This document shows, in pieces, positions 41,607-50,061 of a stretch of 64,000 nucleotides of DNA. This DNA is from Elusimicrobiota bacterium. Lineage in GTDB: Bacteria; Elusimicrobiota; UBA8919. The notes under the pieces were generated by a model, which was not told the DNA's origin, did no database searches, and worked only from the letters and a program-made list of their open reading frames with translations. The position numbers were made by a program, and so were the translations under genes. The stretch's first letter is position 1. Every line of letters starts with the position of its first letter. The DNA lies in contig JAFGLF010000076.1 in NCBI GenBank assembly GCA_016928195.1, positions 17,191 to 81,190 on the forward strand, given 5' to 3'.

Positions 41607-44126
41607 TTATAATGTTGCAATGGCGTCTCTAATATCCTTTGCCATTTCATTTCCCCTTTGATATCTTTTTTCCGGATCCTTTGCCAGGGCTTTATCAATT
41701 ATTTTTATGCAAACATCCGGAATTTTATCATTTATTGTTTTTGGTGACGGATGCTGATCATTCGTTATCTGGAAAATCAGTGTTGCGATACTGTCCCCTT
41801 TAAACGGTTTATCTCCGGCCAGCAGTTCATATAGGACAACCCCCAATGAAAACAGATCTGATCTGCCGTCAACCTTTTTTCCGGCTACCTGTTCAGGTGA
41901 CATATAACTGGGAGTACCAAGTACTGTACCGGTCTGAGTTTTTGAGGAAGCCATTATTCTTGCTATACCGAAATCCGTTACACGTAAGGTTCCATCTTTA
42001 AGCAGCATAATATTTGCCGGTTTTATATCCCTATGAACAACACCCTGCTGCTGTGCATAGTCAAGAGCATCCGCAATCTTTGCAACATACTCCATAGCAT
42101 CTTTTATCGGTAAAAGTTTATCTTTTTCACAATAACTCTTTAAATCATTGCCATCGAGAAGTTCCATGGCAATGTATGATACGTCGTAATCTTCTCCTGC
42201 ATCAAATATCTTTATTATATTAGGGTGTGAAAGATTCCCCGCAGACTCTGCCTCACGGAAGAATCTTTCTTTTATCGCTTTCATCTGGGCATCATCCACA
42301 TCATCCTCAAAGCGCACTGTTTTTATGGCAACCTTTCGGTTTATTTTAGGATCTCTGCCTAAATATACGGTACCCATGGCACCTCTACCAAGTTCCTTTT
42401 CTACTTCATACCTTCCAAGAGTGGGTTTCTGTTTTGCGCCTTCTATAATAACGGTTGTATCCTTGGCTTTTCCTCCGATTGAAATAGCCGTATCCGCAGA
42501 TTTAAGAGTCTCAGTCCTTTCACCGATATCTTTGTATTTCGGATCAACCTTTTTTATATGTTCATAAACAGCTGCCGCTTTGTTGAACTGCCGTTTCCTT
42601 TCAAAATCAAGTCCAAGGTTGTAAAGAAGTTCTTTCATAGAATCGTCCAGCGGACATTTTCTGAATTTTTCAAATGCAATGTCAAGCATTCCCTGCCCCT
42701 GGAATGACAGTCCGAGCATCTTGTTTGTTTCTATGCTTTCAGCTTCCACAAGTTCTTTTCTTTTTTCCGTAAATAGGAAGTGTTTGGTTGTTATCAGTAT
42801 ATAGCCCAGAACAAGAAGGATTATCAAATAGAAAATTTTAACCCAATATCCCTGAATGAATATATATGTTCCGGAACCCACAATAATGAGCAATAAAACC
42901 GTTGTTAAGATAGCACCCCATTTTGCTTTCAGACGAGGGAGTCCCAGCATTACAAATAGACCGCATAAAATGAGTCCGTAGAATTCAAAATCAGCCGCCC
43001 ATGAAGGTCTTACTATAAAATTATTATGGATTATGTTTTGAATCGCATTTGCGGTAATTTCAACACCCGGGAAGCTGTGCCCCAAAGGAATAACATTTAA
43101 ATCCGCGATACCTGTTGCCGTTATTCCAATCAGAACAATTTTATTTCTAAATGCTTCCGGAGGAATTTTATTTGTAAGTACATCGAATGCATTGCAATAT
43201 TTAAATGTTCCAAAAGGACCGTTATAGTTAATTAATGTGAACATTGAAGAATCCGTAGGAATAACCGTTTTCCCGACAACTACTTTGTCGTCATTTCGTA
43301 TTTTTATATCACTAAGTTCAAAATTAAGGAATATTCTGGCAAGCTGTAATGCAAACGAAGGGTAGTATTTATCCTGATATCTGATTAATGCTAGTTCTTT
43401 TCTTTTTGCTCCGTCGGCATCGGATATTATGTTTACATGTCCGATACCCTTGGTGCTTTCAGCAAAGATATCTAGGGGGAGAAGCGGTGAATATCCCTGT
43501 GTAGCCATGGAGTTTATCCTTCCGGAAACGGAATTAGCCGCTAAAATTGGCGGTATCTCTGCAGCTTTCTCGCCAAGAGGTTCATTTAACTGAAAAAACA
43601 TTGGAAGTACAACTTTCTCGGCATCAAAAATGGCGTCTGAAAGGGCAGTATCATTATCTATATTGGCTTCAGCATTTGCTATTTCTCCCAGAAAAGTATT
43701 TAAAAAATTTATATCTTTAGTTTTTATTTTATATCTTTTCTGAATTTTCTTTACTTTAAGAAGCATATCCACATACTGCGTTTTTAATGATCTTATTTCC
43801 TCCAAACCCAGAGCGCTGTCAGGTTCGCTGAAAAGAATGTTTAGGCCTATAACTTTTGGTTCTGCCTTTGCAACTTCCATTAGAAGCATTGCCATTATGG
43901 ATCTAGGCCAGGGCCACCTGCCGATATTAGCTATGCTGTTGTCGTCTATTGCGACAATCATAATTTCTTTTCCGGGGTTTGAATTCTGTCTGAATTTACA
44001 TCTTAAATCATAGAATTTATATTCAAAAGCTTCAAAAAATCCTACCCTGAAAAAGTATAGAATGATTATTATTAGTGTAAATACGAAGCCTATAAGGAAA
44101 TCAGCTAACCAGCCTTGTTTTTTCAT
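41607..44126 (-). CDS. CHASE2-domain serine/threonine protein kinase
   Basis: An 839-aa membrane receptor kinase. The N-terminal helix is followed by an extracytoplasmic CHASE2 domain (about 40-365: IMIVAIDDNSIANIGRWPWPRS, NKIVLIGITATGIAD), three helices (about 375-455), a helical stretch with a TPR-like repeat (about 485-530) and a Hanks-type kinase domain (about 570-839) with GRGAMGTVYLGR, the ATP-binding Lys in VAIKTV, HRDIKPANIML and DFGIARI. I take ATG 44126 behind GGGGGAA; the track uses TTG 44147. The kinase-phosphatase-FHA order suggests one signalling operon. Confidence 0.94.
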   Translation of the reverse strand: MKKQGWLADFLIGFVFTLIIIILYFFRVGFFEAFEYKFYDLRCKFRQNSNPGKEIMIVAIDDNSIANIGRWPWPRSIMAMLLMEVAKAEPKVIGLNILFSEPDSALGLEEIRSLKTQYVDMLLKVKKIQKRYKIKTKDINFLNTFLGEIANAEANIDNDTALSDAIFDAEKVVLPMFFQLNEPLGEKAAEIPPILAANSVSGRINSMATQGYSPLLPLDIFAESTKGIGHVNIISDADGAKRKELALIRYQDKYYPSFALQLARIFLNFELSDIKIRNDDKVVVGKTVIPTDSSMFTLINYNGPFGTFKYCNAFDVLTNKIPPEAFRNKIVLIGITATGIADLNVIPLGHSFPGVEITANAIQNIIHNNFIVRPSWAADFEFYGLILCGLFVMLGLPRLKAKWGAILTTVLLLIIVGSGTYIFIQGYWVKIFYLIILLVLGYILITTKHFLFTEKRKELVEAESIETNKMLGLSFQGQGMLDIAFEKFRKCPLDDSMKELLYNLGLDFERKRQFNKAAAVYEHIKKVDPKYKDIGERTETLKSADTAISIGGKAKDTTVIIEGAKQKPTLGRYEVEKELGRGAMGTVYLGRDPKINRKVAIKTVRFEDDVDDAQMKAIKERFFREAESAGNLSHPNIIKIFDAGEDYDVSYIAMELLDGNDLKSYCEKDKLLPIKDAMEYVAKIADALDYAQQQGVVHRDIKPANIMLLKDGTLRVTDFGIARIMASSKTQTGTVLGTPSYMSPEQVAGKKVDGRSDLFSLGVVLYELLAGDKPFKGDSIATLIFQITNDQHPSPKTINDKIPDVCIKIIDKALAKDPEKRYQRGNEMAKDIRDAIATL

Positions 44127-44177
44127 TTTTTTCCCCCAATTTCTCAAATTTAGCTAATAACAATTATAATCTTTTAT

Positions 44178-44206
44178 AGTATATAAAATATTGCGAAAAA
44201 TGTCAA
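44178..44206 (-). promoter_or_regulatory. predicted promoter of the kinase-PP2C-FHA operon
   Basis: On the minus strand, TTGACA (44206-44201) and TATACT (44183-44178) are separated by 17 bp. It lies just after the hypE stop codon and about 50 nt upstream of the kinase ATG. Confidence 0.6.
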
Positions 44207-44208
44207 TA

Positions 44209-45219
44209 TTAACAAATTCTTGATAATTGTTCGCCTTCAAGCATTTGAATAACTCTTTTCCCGCCTATTTTCGTCTTTAAAAATACACCTTTAGGTTTTT
44301 TAGTTATATATCCTATAATTTCAGAATTTTTTCCCAAAGGATGTTTTTTCATGGCTAACAATATTTTTTTAGCATCTTTTGGTGCGGCAGTTATAACCAG
44401 TTTACCCTCGTTTGCAACGTATAGCGGGTCTAATCCTAATATATCACAGGCGGTTTTCACTGCTTTTTGTATGGGTATTTTTGCCTCTACCAGTTCTATG
44501 CCTACATTTGATTGTTCGGCAATTTCATTCAAAGTTGTTGCTAATCCTCCGCGGGTTGGGTCACGCATGACATGTATGTCGTTCTTGTATAGTATTTTTT
44601 CGACAAGATTGTTCAATGGAGCAGTATCACTTATAAGGTTTCCCTTTAATCCCAGTTTTTGCCTTGCATTCAATACTGCGATTCCGTGGTCAGCAATCGT
44701 TCCGGAAACTATAACAACATCCCCGGGTTTTGCATTATTTCCTGAAATATTTAATTTTTTATCAACAATGCCAATACCCGAAGTTGTTATAAAGATTTTA
44801 TCAACAGCATTTTTTTCAGCGACTTTTGTATCGCCACAGACGATTTTAACCTTTGCTTTTTTCGAAATTTCGGCAATTGAAGTAACGATTTTTTTGAGTT
44901 CTTCAATCTCAAAACCTTCCTCTATTATTACTGACAGAGAGATATATAGCGGTTTTGCACCCATTACAGACAGATCGTTTATTGTTCCGCATATGGAAAG
45001 TTTTCCGATATCGCCACCGGGAAAAAAAATCGGTTTTACAATATAAGAGTCGGTAGTAAATGCAAGACAGCAATTGGAAGGCAAGGAATGAATAATGGCG
45101 GAATCGTCAAGTTTATTCAGTAGGGGATTTGATAGAGTGCTTAAAAAAACTTTCTTTATCAAATTATGGCTTAATTTGCCGCCTGCACCATCAGACAGAG
45201 TTATTTTATTGTTTTTCAT
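44209..45219 (-). CDS. hypE: hydrogenase maturation protein HypE
   Basis: A 336-aa AIR synthase-like enzyme that dehydrates a thiocarbamate on its C-terminal Cys to thiocyanate, the source of CN ligands for the NiFe centre. It starts LSDGAGGKLSHNLI, has DDSAII, FTTDSYIV and HVMRDPTRGGLATTLNEIA, and ends SRIC, keeping the essential terminal Cys (usual form PRIC). It overlaps hypD by 4 bp. No hydrogenase structural gene is in the window. Confidence 0.96.
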   Translation of the reverse strand: MKNNKITLSDGAGGKLSHNLIKKVFLSTLSNPLLNKLDDSAIIHSLPSNCCLAFTTDSYIVKPIFFPGGDIGKLSICGTINDLSVMGAKPLYISLSVIIEEGFEIEELKKIVTSIAEISKKAKVKIVCGDTKVAEKNAVDKIFITTSGIGIVDKKLNISGNNAKPGDVVIVSGTIADHGIAVLNARQKLGLKGNLISDTAPLNNLVEKILYKNDIHVMRDPTRGGLATTLNEIAEQSNVGIELVEAKIPIQKAVKTACDILGLDPLYVANEGKLVITAAPKDAKKILLAMKKHPLGKNSEIIGYITKKPKGVFLKTKIGGKRVIQMLEGEQLSRIC

Positions 45220-46259
45220 TTTATGTATTTATAATGAGCTGCACATGTGCCTTCCGATGATACCATACATGGCCCGATCGGACTTGCCGGTGTACACTTT
45301 TTCCCGAAATAACGGCATTGTTTTGGTTTCGCGATTCCCGTGAGTATTTTACCGCACAGACATCCTGCCGGTTCTTTTGTTGTTTTAACTTTTAGTCTGA
45401 ATTTTTTTAGAGAATCAAATTTCATATATTTCTTTCGGAATTTTAACCCGGAATTTTTTATTGTTCCGATTCCGCGCCACTGTGTGTCTGCTTTTTCGAA
45501 TATTGAATATAAAAGCTTTAAAGCAAACGGATTGCCTTGTTCCTTAACAATTCCTTTATATTGAATTTCAATTTTAGCTTTACCTGATTTCGACTGATTT
45601 AATATTAAAAATATTCCTTCCAGAATATCTGCTGATTCAAAACCGGTGATTACACCAGGTCTTTTGAAATTTTCGGCTATAAACCTGTATGGCCGGGAAC
45701 CGATAATTGTTGAAACGTGTCCGGGAAGCATAAACCCATCGATTTTTATCTGTTTCTGTTCAAGGATTGTCTGAATTGCCGGGGGGATTAATTTAAAGGC
45801 CGGTAATACAGAAAAGTTTTTCAAGTTTTGCATGTCTGCAATATTTATTGTTGCCGCTATAGTTGGAGATGTAGTTTCAAAACCAACACCTATAAATATC
45901 ACTTCCTTTTTGGGATTTTTTTGAGCAATTTCTATTACATCAAGACACGAGTAAACAATTCTTATATCACATTTATTTGATCTTTCTTTTTCAAGTGACG
46001 AACTACTGCCCGGGACCCGAACCATATCACCAAAAGTAGTAATAATACATCCGTTTTTTGCGAGTTCAACTGCGGAATCAATAATACCGGCAGGAGTTAC
46101 ACATACAGGGCATCCTGGGCCGGAGATCATGTTTATGTTTTTAGGAAGCAGGGATTTTATTCCGCTTGAGGCGATTGCCATTGTATGAGTACCACAAACT
46201 TCCATGATATTAATCTGTTTATTTGATAGGGGCTTAATTTTTTCAATAATAGTATTCAT
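45216..46259 (-). CDS. hypD: hydrogenase maturation protein HypD
   Basis: A 347-aa iron-sulfur scaffold protein that, with HypC, assembles the Fe(CN)2CO unit. Landmarks are MEVCGTHTMAIASSGI, GPGCPVCVTP, TTFGDMVRVPG and GVGFETTSPT, plus the C-terminal cluster cysteines in AGCLCGKILTGIAKPKQC. It is followed by hypE with a 4-bp overlap and preceded by hypC. Confidence 0.96.
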   Translation of the reverse strand: MNTIIEKIKPLSNKQINIMEVCGTHTMAIASSGIKSLLPKNINMISGPGCPVCVTPAGIIDSAVELAKNGCIITTFGDMVRVPGSSSSLEKERSNKCDIRIVYSCLDVIEIAQKNPKKEVIFIGVGFETTSPTIAATINIADMQNLKNFSVLPAFKLIPPAIQTILEQKQIKIDGFMLPGHVSTIIGSRPYRFIAENFKRPGVITGFESADILEGIFLILNQSKSGKAKIEIQYKGIVKEQGNPFALKLLYSIFEKADTQWRGIGTIKNSGLKFRKKYMKFDSLKKFRLKVKTTKEPAGCLCGKILTGIAKPKQCRYFGKKCTPASPIGPCMVSSEGTCAAHYKYIK

Positions 46260-46276
46260 ACCGAATGGTAAGGTGG

Positions 46277-46486
46277 TTAAGAGATTTTTTCGAACAGCTT
46301 GATTCGTTCCTGTGCATCTTTTTCATCAAGAATCTGAATTGCAAAACCGGCATGTACAATGATATAATCGTTGATCTTCGCATTTGGTAAAAGATCAAGC
46401 CCAACCAATTTTTTCACTCCGCCAAAATCTACTTCTGCGATTTTAGCTTTTATAGAAATAATTCTTCCAGGGATTGCCAGGCACAT
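46277..46486 (-). CDS. hypC: hydrogenase maturation chaperone HypC
   Basis: A 69-aa protein starting MCLAIPGRI, with the essential Cys2, then VDFGGVKKLV and DYIIVHAGFAIQILDE, the HypC/HupF pattern. It heads the minus-strand hypC-hypD-hypE group; hypA, hypB and hypF are not in the window. Confidence 0.95.
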   Translation of the reverse strand: MCLAIPGRIISIKAKIAEVDFGGVKKLVGLDLLPNAKINDYIIVHAGFAIQILDEKDAQERIKLFEKIS

Positions 46487-46545
46487 ATTTTTAATACGAA
46501 TGACACTAATGGTAATGAATCACACGAATAGATATTCGTGAAATT
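46487..46545. repeat. CACGAAT-type imperfect palindrome between hypC and surE
   Basis: Units tacgaatgac, cacacgaatag and the inverted atattcgtgaaat are visible in the divergent gap. It is related to the element at 10219-10303. Confidence 0.45.
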
Positions 46546-46590
46546 TGGCTGTTTATTTGTTTGATTTGATATGTTCATTATACAAAAATC

Positions 46591-46619
46591 TTGACAAAAA
46601 GTCAAAAAAATGGTTTAAT
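46591..46619 (+). promoter_or_regulatory. surE promoter with near-zero leader
   Basis: TTGACA (46591-46596), a 17-bp spacer and TTTAAT (46614-46619). The surE ATG follows 9 nt after the -10, the same geometry as at rpmH, so the mRNA should be almost leaderless. Confidence 0.65.
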
Positions 46620-46628
46620 TTTACCCCT

Positions 46629-47366
46629 ATGAGAATTTTGATTACAAATGATGATGGATTATATGGTGCCGGGCTTGACCCCATAATAAACGCGATGAAA
46701 AAGCTGGGCGAGGTTTTTGTTGTTGTGCCAAATTCGCAGATGAGCGCATCCAGTCATTCAATAACTCTTCATAGACCTATACGGCTTATTCGTCAGAAAA
46801 AAAATGTTTATACAGTAACCGGAACACCTGCTGATTGTGTAAGATTTGGTGTTATGGAGATATTTAAAGGGCGGACAGATTTTATAGTTTCAGGAATAAA
46901 CGACGGAGCTAACCTTGGAGAAGACTGTATTTATTCCGGAACGGTGGCCGGAGCCAGGGAAGGTGCCATGCACGGGATTCCTTCTTTTGCAGTTTCACTT
47001 GTATCAGGTAAAAAAAGAAATTTTGGGTTTGCAGCCGATTATACTGCAAAAATAGTTAAAAAAGCATTGAAATTTGATATACCAAAATACTCTTTTTTGA
47101 ATATAAATATTCCGGATACTGACAATATAAAAGGCATGAAGGTAACCAAAATGGGGAAAAGAATTTATAATGATTATATTGAAGAAAAGACGGATCCGAG
47201 AGGATTCAAATATTATTGGTTTGCAGGAAAAGATCCCAGCGGATATACTATTAAAGATACTGATATTTTAACCTTAAATAAGAAATACATATCGATTACT
47301 CCTCTTAAGATTGACCAGACAGATTTAGCTTATTTTAGAAAGCTAAAAAGTCTACCAGTTGGTTAA
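46629..47366 (+). CDS. surE: 5'/3'-nucleotidase SurE
   Basis: A 245-aa metal-dependent nucleotide phosphatase. The family N-terminus MRILITNDDGLYGAG holds the metal-binding Asp pair; SGINDGANLGEDCIYSGTVAGAREG follows. The track start at 46545 is upstream of the predicted promoter and cannot be right; ATG 46629 is correct. SurE hydrolyses nucleoside monophosphates, especially under stress. Confidence 0.96.
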   Translation: MRILITNDDGLYGAGLDPIINAMKKLGEVFVVVPNSQMSASSHSITLHRPIRLIRQKKNVYTVTGTPADCVRFGVMEIFKGRTDFIVSGINDGANLGEDCIYSGTVAGAREGAMHGIPSFAVSLVSGKKRNFGFAADYTAKIVKKALKFDIPKYSFLNINIPDTDNIKGMKVTKMGKRIYNDYIEEKTDPRGFKYYWFAGKDPSGYTIKDTDILTLNKKYISITPLKIDQTDLAYFRKLKSLPVG

Positions 47367-47373
47367 TTTTTGG

Positions 47374-47397
47374 CCTGCCCCGGTATAGTTGGGCAGG
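47374..47397. repeat. CCTGCCC/GGGCAGG hyphenated palindrome
   Basis: Seven-bp inverted arms surround CGGTATAGTT, just downstream of the surE stop. No T run follows, so it is at best a weak terminator. The TATA-centred loop resembles the other GC-armed palindromes here. Confidence 0.5.
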
Positions 47398-47455
47398 GTC
47401 CATCCCGATTCCATCCTAAATATAACTTGATACAGGCTGGTATCCCGCTTGAATA

Positions 47456-47484
47456 TTGACTTTTAACAGGAATTTTGTTAAAAT
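47456..47484 (+). promoter_or_regulatory. predicted promoter of tmk-holB-ricT-metG-tatD
   Basis: TTGACT (47456-47461), a 17-bp spacer and TAAAAT (47479-47484). The leader to the tmk ATG would be about 105 nt, with no recognised riboswitch. Confidence 0.6.
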
Positions 47485-47594
47485 TACAAGATAGCAGTAT
47501 TGTGTCAAAATAAAGAAAAAGCGGTATAAATTCCGACGATGGAGTGGTATTTGTCATTTATCTTGAAACAGCGTATTATGTTACACGGATAGTT

Positions 47595-48227
47595 ATGAAA
47601 AAAGGTGTTTTTATAACATTAGAAGGTTCGGATGGAAGCGGTAAGTCTGTACAGGCAGGTTTGCTTATAAAGAACCTTAAGAAACTCGGATTTAATGTAG
47701 TACATACAAGGGAACCAGGCGGAACAGCCGTAGCAGAGGTGTTGAGAAAGATTTTGCTCGCTCCGAAAAACAAGATTTTCCCTCTTACCGAACTGCTGCT
47801 TTATGAAGCCAGCCGTGCCCAGCATACAGAAGAAATAATTCGACCGGCTCTTAATTCCGGCAAGATTATAATTTGCGAGAGATATTCCGACGCAAGTGTA
47901 GCATATCAGGGGTTTGGAAGAAATATGGATAAGAACATAATTTTTAGACTCAATGAAATCGCGACCTCCGGACTAAATCCGGATTTAACCATTTTTTTTG
48001 ACATGGATATAAAAAAAGGACTTGGCCGTGCAAGACGCCGTGGCAAAGACAGGCTTGAAAATGAAGATTTTGAGTTTCATAAGCGGGTTCGCAAGGGTTA
48101 TTTATGGCTTAATAAGAAATTTTCAAAGAGAATAAAAGTAATAAAAGCTAATGATACTATTGAAAATATAGCAAAAAAAATTTTTGATATCGTCTTGATT
48201 AAAATAACGCGAATACGCGCAAATTGA
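47595..48227 (+). CDS. tmk: thymidylate kinase
   Basis: A 210-aa dTMP kinase. The P-loop is LEGSDGSGKSVQAG, followed by the DRx-type motif TREPGGTAVAEVLR and CERYSDASVAYQGFGR. The LID region RARRRGKDRLENE has the arginines of the common bacterial type. I start at ATG 47595; the track's 47544 extension is not family-like. The last residues (TRIRAN) are encoded by the left arm of a CGCGAATA/GCAAAT repeat. Confidence 0.95.
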   Translation: MKKGVFITLEGSDGSGKSVQAGLLIKNLKKLGFNVVHTREPGGTAVAEVLRKILLAPKNKIFPLTELLLYEASRAQHTEEIIRPALNSGKIIICERYSDASVAYQGFGRNMDKNIIFRLNEIATSGLNPDLTIFFDMDIKKGLGRARRRGKDRLENEDFEFHKRVRKGYLWLNKKFSKRIKVIKANDTIENIAKKIFDIVLIKITRIRAN

Positions 48228-48292
48228 AAACAATTATTTGCGACCATTTGCATTAGATTAGCGACAATTCGCGTTTATGAGTGAAGCGAATT
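48206..48292. repeat. short-unit palindromic repeat overlapping the tmk 3' end
   Basis: The left arm aacgcgaatacgcgcaaatt encodes the tmk C-terminus. The right arm is atttgcgaccatttgcatta and gcgacaattcgcgtt. It ends in GAGTGAAGCGAATT, touching the holB ATG. Confidence 0.75.
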
Positions 48293-49138
48293 ATGAGAAT
48301 TATCGGACATATAAAACAAATAGATATGTTTCGCGCAGCAACTGAAAGCGGAAAAATTCATTCTGCATATATTTTTGTAGGGCAATCAGGCATAGGCAAA
48401 AAACTGTTTACCTTAAAGGTTGCGCAGATGTTGAATTGTCAGGAAACAAATATAAAAAGAAGGCCTTGCGGATTATGTTCACAGTGTAAAAAAATCGAAA
48501 CCGGAACCCATCCCGACTTTATAACCATATCTGTCCTGGAGGATAAATCCTGGATTTCAATTGAACAGATAAGGGAGATGATTAAAGGTCTGCAATATGG
48601 GTCAGTAATGGGAGGATATAATATACGGGTAATTGACGAGGCACATTTAATAAAACCGGAGGCAGCAAATGCCCTTTTGAAAATACTTGAGGAACCTCCT
48701 AAAAATACAGTAGTAATTCTTATAACACCTATGCCCAAATCACTCCCGCAGACGATATTGTCAAGGAGTGCGATTGTATACTTTAATATATTCAGCGATG
48801 CTGAAATCAGGGATGAACTAAAAGATTTTAATCTTGATGAAGATGAGTTAAATTTTGTTTCTTCGTTGGCAATGGGTTCTCTGGGGAAAGCAATTGAGTT
48901 GGCTAAAGACAGAAAGTTTATTGACGAGTATAAGAATATTTTAGCTGACTTTAAGGAAGGTAAATTTGTAAACAAAAGATATGAGAGGAATGAAGCTGTT
49001 GAATTCCTTAATATGCTTGCAAGTCAGGTAAGGTTTCGGCAGCCCGAAAAGCTTGGTGTTGTATTAAAAATGAGAGATTTTATCAGAAGAAATACCAATA
49101 TAGGGTTAACGCTGGAAGTGCTGCGACTTAGCTTGTAG
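48293..49138 (+). CDS. holB: DNA polymerase III subunit delta'
   Basis: A 281-aa clamp-loader AAA+ subunit: RIIGHIKQIDMFRAATESGKIHSAYIFVGQSGIGK (P-loop), zinc-binding cysteines C-x8-C-x2-C-x2-C (CQETNIKRRPCGLCSQC), VIDEAHLIKPEAANALLKILEEPP and ILSRSAIVYF. The start is ATG 48293; the track's GTG 48281 is inside the repeat. It follows tmk and precedes ricT, the order seen in Firmicutes and many other phyla. Confidence 0.93.
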   Translation: MRIIGHIKQIDMFRAATESGKIHSAYIFVGQSGIGKKLFTLKVAQMLNCQETNIKRRPCGLCSQCKKIETGTHPDFITISVLEDKSWISIEQIREMIKGLQYGSVMGGYNIRVIDEAHLIKPEAANALLKILEEPPKNTVVILITPMPKSLPQTILSRSAIVYFNIFSDAEIRDELKDFNLDEDELNFVSSLAMGSLGKAIELAKDRKFIDEYKNILADFKEGKFVNKRYERNEAVEFLNMLASQVRFRQPEKLGVVLKMRDFIRRNTNIGLTLEVLRLSL

Positions 49139-49260
49139 ATACGCGAATGGACGCGAATGGAAAGAAAACGCGAATACACGCGGATGAATCTACCGGTTGG
49201 TGGACAGTTATTCGCGACTATCAGCGTTGGATTCGCGAAGATTTGCGTTTCTGAGTAAAA
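49139..49260. repeat. short-unit palindromic repeat, CGCGAATA type
   Basis: The left arm is atacgcgaatggacgcgaatgg and aacgcgaatacacgcgg. The right arm is ttattcgcgactatcagcgttgg and attcgcgaagatttgcg. It fills the holB-ricT gap just upstream of a GAGGAGAGG ribosome site. Confidence 0.75.
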
Positions 49261-49273
49261 CGAGGAGAGGAAT

Positions 49274-50059
49274 ATGCCGCTTGCTGTTGGTGTACAGGTA
49301 AGAAGAACAAAAGATATAATTTATTGTGATGCCGGATCCATTGATGTATCGATGAATTCACAGCTTTTAATTGAAACAGAAAATGGTCTGGAAACCGGTG
49401 TTGTGGTTATTCCGGAACAGATGATAGAAACGAAAAGTCCGTTGAGAAAGGTTGTCCGATTTTTCACGGAAGAAGATGCCAGGCAAATTAAAGAAAATAA
49501 AGCACATGCAAAAAAAGACCTCCCCCTGATACTTGATAAAATAGAGAAGCTGGGATTAAAAATGAATCTTTCAATGATTGAATATACATTTGAAAGAATA
49601 AAGCTGTTTATTTATTATACGGCTGAAGAGAGGGTAGATTTTAGAGAATTATTGAAAGAACTGGGGGCTGTCCTTAAAACGAGGATACAGATGGTACAGA
49701 TTGGTGTCCGGGATGAGGTTAAAATTTTGGGCTCTCTGGGCCACTGCGGACAGATATGCTGTTGTCAGCGGTTTTTGAAGGATTTTACATCCGTAACAAC
49801 GGATATGGCAAAGGATCAGAATTTGACTATTAATCCTGCAAAGATTTCCGGTGTTTGTGGGCGGTTAATGTGCTGTATAGATTATGAACATAGTTTTTAT
49901 ACCTCGGAAGGCAAAAATTATCCTGTTGCCGGTGATGAAATTAGCACTGCTAACGGTAAGGGTAAAGTCACCGGTGTAAATATTTTTAAATCGGAAGTCA
50001 CTGTTCAATTTGAAGATGGCAGGGTCAAAAAAATTAGTCCAAAAGAAGTAAAAAAATAA
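49274..50059 (+). CDS. ricT: PSP1-domain protein RicT (YaaT)
   Basis: A 261-aa protein with the PSP1 C-terminal domain (FYTAEERVDFRELLKELGAVLKTRIQMVQIGVRDEVK in similar form) and the conserved Cys clusters GHCGQICCCQRF and GVCGRLMCCIDYEH that bind Fe-S in the Ric complex. In Bacillus it works with RicA/RicF in RNase Y-dependent mRNA processing. The strong GAGGAGAGG ribosome site precedes ATG 49274. Confidence 0.93.
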   Translation: MPLAVGVQVRRTKDIIYCDAGSIDVSMNSQLLIETENGLETGVVVIPEQMIETKSPLRKVVRFFTEEDARQIKENKAHAKKDLPLILDKIEKLGLKMNLSMIEYTFERIKLFIYYTAEERVDFRELLKELGAVLKTRIQMVQIGVRDEVKILGSLGHCGQICCCQRFLKDFTSVTTDMAKDQNLTINPAKISGVCGRLMCCIDYEHSFYTSEGKNYPVAGDEISTANGKGKVTGVNIFKSEVTVQFEDGRVKKISPKEVKK

Positions 50060-50061
50060 AA

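Noticed and set aside
46545-46628. N-terminal extension of SurE in the track
   Set aside because: It lies upstream of and across a good promoter, and the family N-terminus MRILITNDDG starts at 46629.
47485-47594. Possible riboswitch in the roughly 105-nt tmk leader
   Set aside because: No recognisable riboswitch core or terminator/antiterminator pair was found.
37052-49260. CGCGAATA/GCAAAT repeats as a possible CRISPR array
   Set aside because: The units are degenerate, arranged as inverted arms, lack unique spacers of constant size, and no cas genes are present.
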